Positions 30,026-32,249 of a stretch of DNA of 32,249 bases are shown here, piece by piece. The notes under the pieces were generated by a model. That model had not been told where the DNA came from and did no database searches. It was given only the letters and a program-made list of their open reading frames with translations. The DNA is taken from contig SVLL01000019.1 in NCBI GenBank assembly GCA_015067935.1, positions 1 to 32,249 of the forward strand, written 5' to 3'. Both the position numbers and the translations under genes were made by a program. Each line of letters starts with the position of its first letter. Positions within the stretch are counted from its first letter, which is position 1. Source of the stretch: Oscillospiraceae bacterium. GTDB taxonomy: Bacteria; Bacillota; Clostridia; Oscillospirales; Oscillospiraceae.

Positions 30026-30465
30026 ATTGCCAACTCCTTTCGCATAATCAGGGCGTTTTCCTTGGGGCTGCGGTAGTAATTGGGGCGCAGACCCACCTGC
30101 GTAAAGCCCAGCTTTTCATAGAGGGCAATGGCAGGGGCGTTGGATTGCCGTACCTCCAGCATCAAATACTTGATACCTTTTTCTCTCAGGGTATCTGTCA
30201 ATGCCAGCATCAGTTTTTCTCCGATGCCCTGTCGGCGATAGTCGGGATGCACCGCCACATTCATTACATCCGCCGCATCCAGCACACTCTGGGAGCCGAT
30301 ATAGCCGGCAACGGTTTCTCCGTCCAGAGCCACCAGCCAAAGAGAAAGGCGGTTATCAAGCTCCGATGCGATGCTCTTTTCACTCCACGGGTCAGAAAAG
30401 CAGAGCTTTTCCATCTCCGCAATTTGGGCGATGTGGGCACTTGTCATATTTTTGATTTCCATCAT
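30022..30465 (-). CDS. rimI: Ribosomal-protein-alanine N-acetyltransferase-like GNAT (RimI)
   Basis: Acetyltransferase of the RimI subfamily, known for acetylating the N-terminal alanine of ribosomal protein S18. The 147-residue protein has DPWSEKSIASEL, NVAVHPDYRRQGIGEKLM (motif A) and LEVRQSNAPAIALYEKLGF (motif B), the RimI signature blocks. It begins by a 4-nt ATGA overlap with the polA stop and ends by a 4-nt overlap with tsaD. rimI beside tsaD is the standard Bacillota arrangement; the substrate is inferred from the family. Confidence 0.92.
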   Translation of the reverse strand: MMEIKNMTSAHIAQIAEMEKLCFSDPWSEKSIASELDNRLSLWLVALDGETVAGYIGSQSVLDAADVMNVAVHPDYRRQGIGEKLMLALTDTLREKGIKYLMLEVRQSNAPAIALYEKLGFTQVGLRPNYYRSPKENALIMRKELAI

Positions 30466-32249
30466 TTTGCGTCGTACCAGCTCTTTCCGGTTTTTGCCTC
30501 AGCAGTCAGGGGTACTGCCAGATGGGCAATGCTTTCCATCTCCCTGCTTACCAAACTGGCTACCTGCGGTGCGATAGTCTCGGGACACTCTACAATCAGT
30601 TCGTCATGGACCTGCAGCAGCAGCTTGGCTTCGGGAAATTCCTTCCCCAGAGCCGCATCCACACGGATCATTGCAATCTTGATCAGGTCGGCAGCCGTAC
30701 CCTGAATGGGACTGTTCAGCGCAATGCGTTCCGCGCCCTGTCGAATCATATAATTACTGGCGGAAATCTCCGGAATATATCTCTTTCGACCGAAAATGGT
30801 CTGGGTGAAGCCGGTTTGCTTGGTCTGCTCCACTACCTGCTTCATATACTTGCGCACACCGCTGTAGTGGGAAAGATAGCTTTCGATATATTCCTTGGCC
30901 TCCCAGAAGGAAACGCCGATGTCCTCGGAAAGGGAATACTCGGAAATGCCGTAGACAATGCCGAAGTTGACCGCCTTGGCGGCACGCCGCTGCAATGCCG
31001 TCACATTCTCCGGGGCAACGCCAAACACCTGCGCAGCCGTGACGGTGTGGATGTCCTGACCATCGATGAAGGCCTTTTGCATCACAGCATCATCGGAGAT
31101 GTGGGCCAGTACCCGCAGTTCGATCTGGCTGTAGTCCGCGTCCACCAGCACGCAGCCTTCCTTGGGGACGAACATCTTGCGAATCTCCGCACCCAGATCG
31201 GTACGCACAGGGATGTTCTGCAGATTTGGATCGGTGGAGGACAGTCGGCCCGTTGCTGTTACCAGATTTTGGAAGGTAGTGTGAATGCGGCCATCGTTAC
31301 CGATGACCTTCATCAGACCGTCCGCATAGGTGGATTTCAGCTTGGTCAGTACCCGGTAATCCATAATCGCAGGAATGATGGGGTGCTTATCCTTCAGCTT
31401 TTCCAGCACCTCCGCGTTGGTGGAGTAGCCGGTTTTGGTCTTTTTCACCGGGGGCAGACCCAGCTTATCGAAGAGCAGCTCGCCCAGCTGCTTGGTGGAA
31501 TTGATGTTAAAAGTGCCTTCGCTATAGCCAAAGATCAGCTTTTCACATTCCTCGATCCGCTGGGAAAGCATCACACCGAATTGTGCCAGCTGCTGCCGGT
31601 CAATGGCAACACCGGCCTTTTCCATCCGGTAAAGCACCGGACACAAGGGCAGCTCAATATCTTGATAAAGGGCAGTCATACCCTGCTTTTCCAATTCCGC
31701 AGACAGCACCGGTTTCAGTTGCCAAAGTGCCTCTGCGCAGGCGGCGGCATCCCCGTCGTCTACGGAGGTTCCGAGGAAATTGGTGGCTAGCTTGGAAATG
31801 GGATAGTCCGCCGCGGAAGGGTTCAGATTATAGGCCGCAAGGGCGGTATCGAAAGAAAATTCTCCGTAGCACAGCCCCATTTCATCCAGCCGGTGCATTG
31901 TGCTCTTCATATCGTGGCAGATGCAGTCTGTGCGGCTCTGCAGACAATCGCAGGCCATAGCTGCCTCCATAGGGGTCATCACATACACGCCCGTTTCCCA
32001 CGCAATGCCCAAGCTGCCGTCCTCCGCCAGATATACAGCACAGGGCTGTGTTCCCTCGGGGAGTGCATCGCACCTCTGCAGCTTCGTTACCGCAACGGTG
32101 ACATTTTTCGGTGCTTCTGCCGCAACGCCACGCAGACCGTATTTGTCGATCAGCTTGACAAATTCCAGCTTCTGGAACAGCGCATAGAGCTCCGGCTTAT
32201 TATAGGGCTGAATAATGGCATCCTTCGGCTCAAAATCAATGGGGGCTTC
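30462..32249 (-). CDS. polA: DNA polymerase I, C-terminal part (5' end outside window)
   Basis: Repair and Okazaki-fragment polymerase. The frame is open to the right edge, with about 595 residues visible: the linker after the 5' nuclease domain, a 3'-5' exonuclease-like domain and the whole polymerase domain. Polymerase motif A is DADYSQIELRVLAHISDD, motif B RRAAKAVNFGIVYG and motif C LLQVHDELIVEC, all with catalytic residues intact. In the exonuclease-like region the expected D-x-E of ExoI is not seen, and the ExoII position reads CHDMKSTM, so proofreading is probably absent, as in Bacillus PolA. The segment TTG at 32012 is not a start. It is the upstream gene of the rimI-tsaD operon, with a 4-nt overlap. 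Confidence 0.96.
   Translation of the reverse strand, partial: EAPIDFEPKDAIIQPYNKPELYALFQKLEFVKLIDKYGLRGVAAEAPKNVTVAVTKLQRCDALPEGTQPCAVYLAEDGSLGIAWETGVYVMTPMEAAMACDCLQSRTDCICHDMKSTMHRLDEMGLCYGEFSFDTALAAYNLNPSAADYPISKLATNFLGTSVDDGDAAACAEALWQLKPVLSAELEKQGMTALYQDIELPLCPVLYRMEKAGVAIDRQQLAQFGVMLSQRIEECEKLIFGYSEGTFNINSTKQLGELLFDKLGLPPVKKTKTGYSTNAEVLEKLKDKHPIIPAIMDYRVLTKLKSTYADGLMKVIGNDGRIHTTFQNLVTATGRLSSTDPNLQNIPVRTDLGAEIRKMFVPKEGCVLVDADYSQIELRVLAHISDDAVMQKAFIDGQDIHTVTAAQVFGVAPENVTALQRRAAKAVNFGIVYGISEYSLSEDIGVSFWEAKEYIESYLSHYSGVRKYMKQVVEQTKQTGFTQTIFGRKRYIPEISASNYMIRQGAERIALNSPIQGTAADLIKIAMIRVDAALGKEFPEAKLLLQVHDELIVECPETIAPQVASLVSREMESIAHLAVPLTAEAKTGKSWYDAK

Noticed and set aside
1..32249. CRISPR arrays, tRNA or rRNA genes, insertion sequences, prophage
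   Set aside because: No regularly spaced repeats, cloverleaf-like sequence, transposase or phage-type ORF was recognised by eye.

Overview
The window looks like a chromosomal segment of a strictly anaerobic, gut-type Bacillota (Clostridia, probably Oscillospirales/Ruminococcaceae-like). This is inferred from gene content and style: a glgC-glgD-glgA glycogen cluster, a DUF6062-type protein, a PolA without visible proofreading residues, strong AGGAGG-type ribosome binding sites, moderately GC-rich coding DNA (not computed) and short hairpin-rich intergenic repeats. No phage, transposase, CRISPR, rRNA or tRNA was recognised.

Layout, left to right. (1) 1-796: C-terminal part of galactokinase (+), sharing a bidirectional terminator with alanine racemase (-). 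(2) 2095-2319: a 74-aa conserved-looking protein (+). (3) 2358-6116: glgC-glgD-glgA (-), making ADP-glucose and glycogen, preceded by a GNAT acetyltransferase (-). (4) 6868-8459: the Mg2+ transporter gene mgtE (+) behind a near-consensus promoter and a leader with a 22-aa upstream ORF and competing hairpins. (5) 8549-10176: an ECF sigma factor and a membrane protein likely to be its anti-sigma factor. (6) 10376-14656: hom-lysC-asd-DUF6062 (-), divergent from thrC-thrB (+) across a 110-bp symmetric promoter region. Together asd, lysC, hom, thrB and thrC cover aspartate to threonine. (7) 17174-18094: a tRNA-dihydrouridine synthase (-), then a hairpin-rich intergenic repeat. (8) 18258-23756: an AraC-type regulator divergent from uxaB-uxaA-uxaC, the hexuronate (galacturonate/glucuronate) isomerase pathway down to 2-keto-3-deoxygluconate. 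(9) 24049-24855: MscS-type channel (-). (10) 25002-27739: OmpR-type response regulator and its histidine kinase (+). (11) 27817-28140: a 107-aa unknown protein flanked by two near-identical 28-bp repeats. (12) 28221-28709: a GNAT protein (-). (13) About 28740-28960: an AT-rich non-coding stretch with a cluster of DnaA-box-like sequences. (14) 29009-32249: polA (partial)-rimI-tsaD (-), overlapping by 4 nt at each junction.

Most content is housekeeping metabolism. The parts most worth a second look are non-coding: the mgtE leader, the DnaA-box cluster near 28.8 kb, the palindromic hom/thrC promoter region, the putative operator upstream of uxaB, and the dispersed hairpin repeats. Promoters, terminators and structures were found by eye; none was computed or compared with a database.
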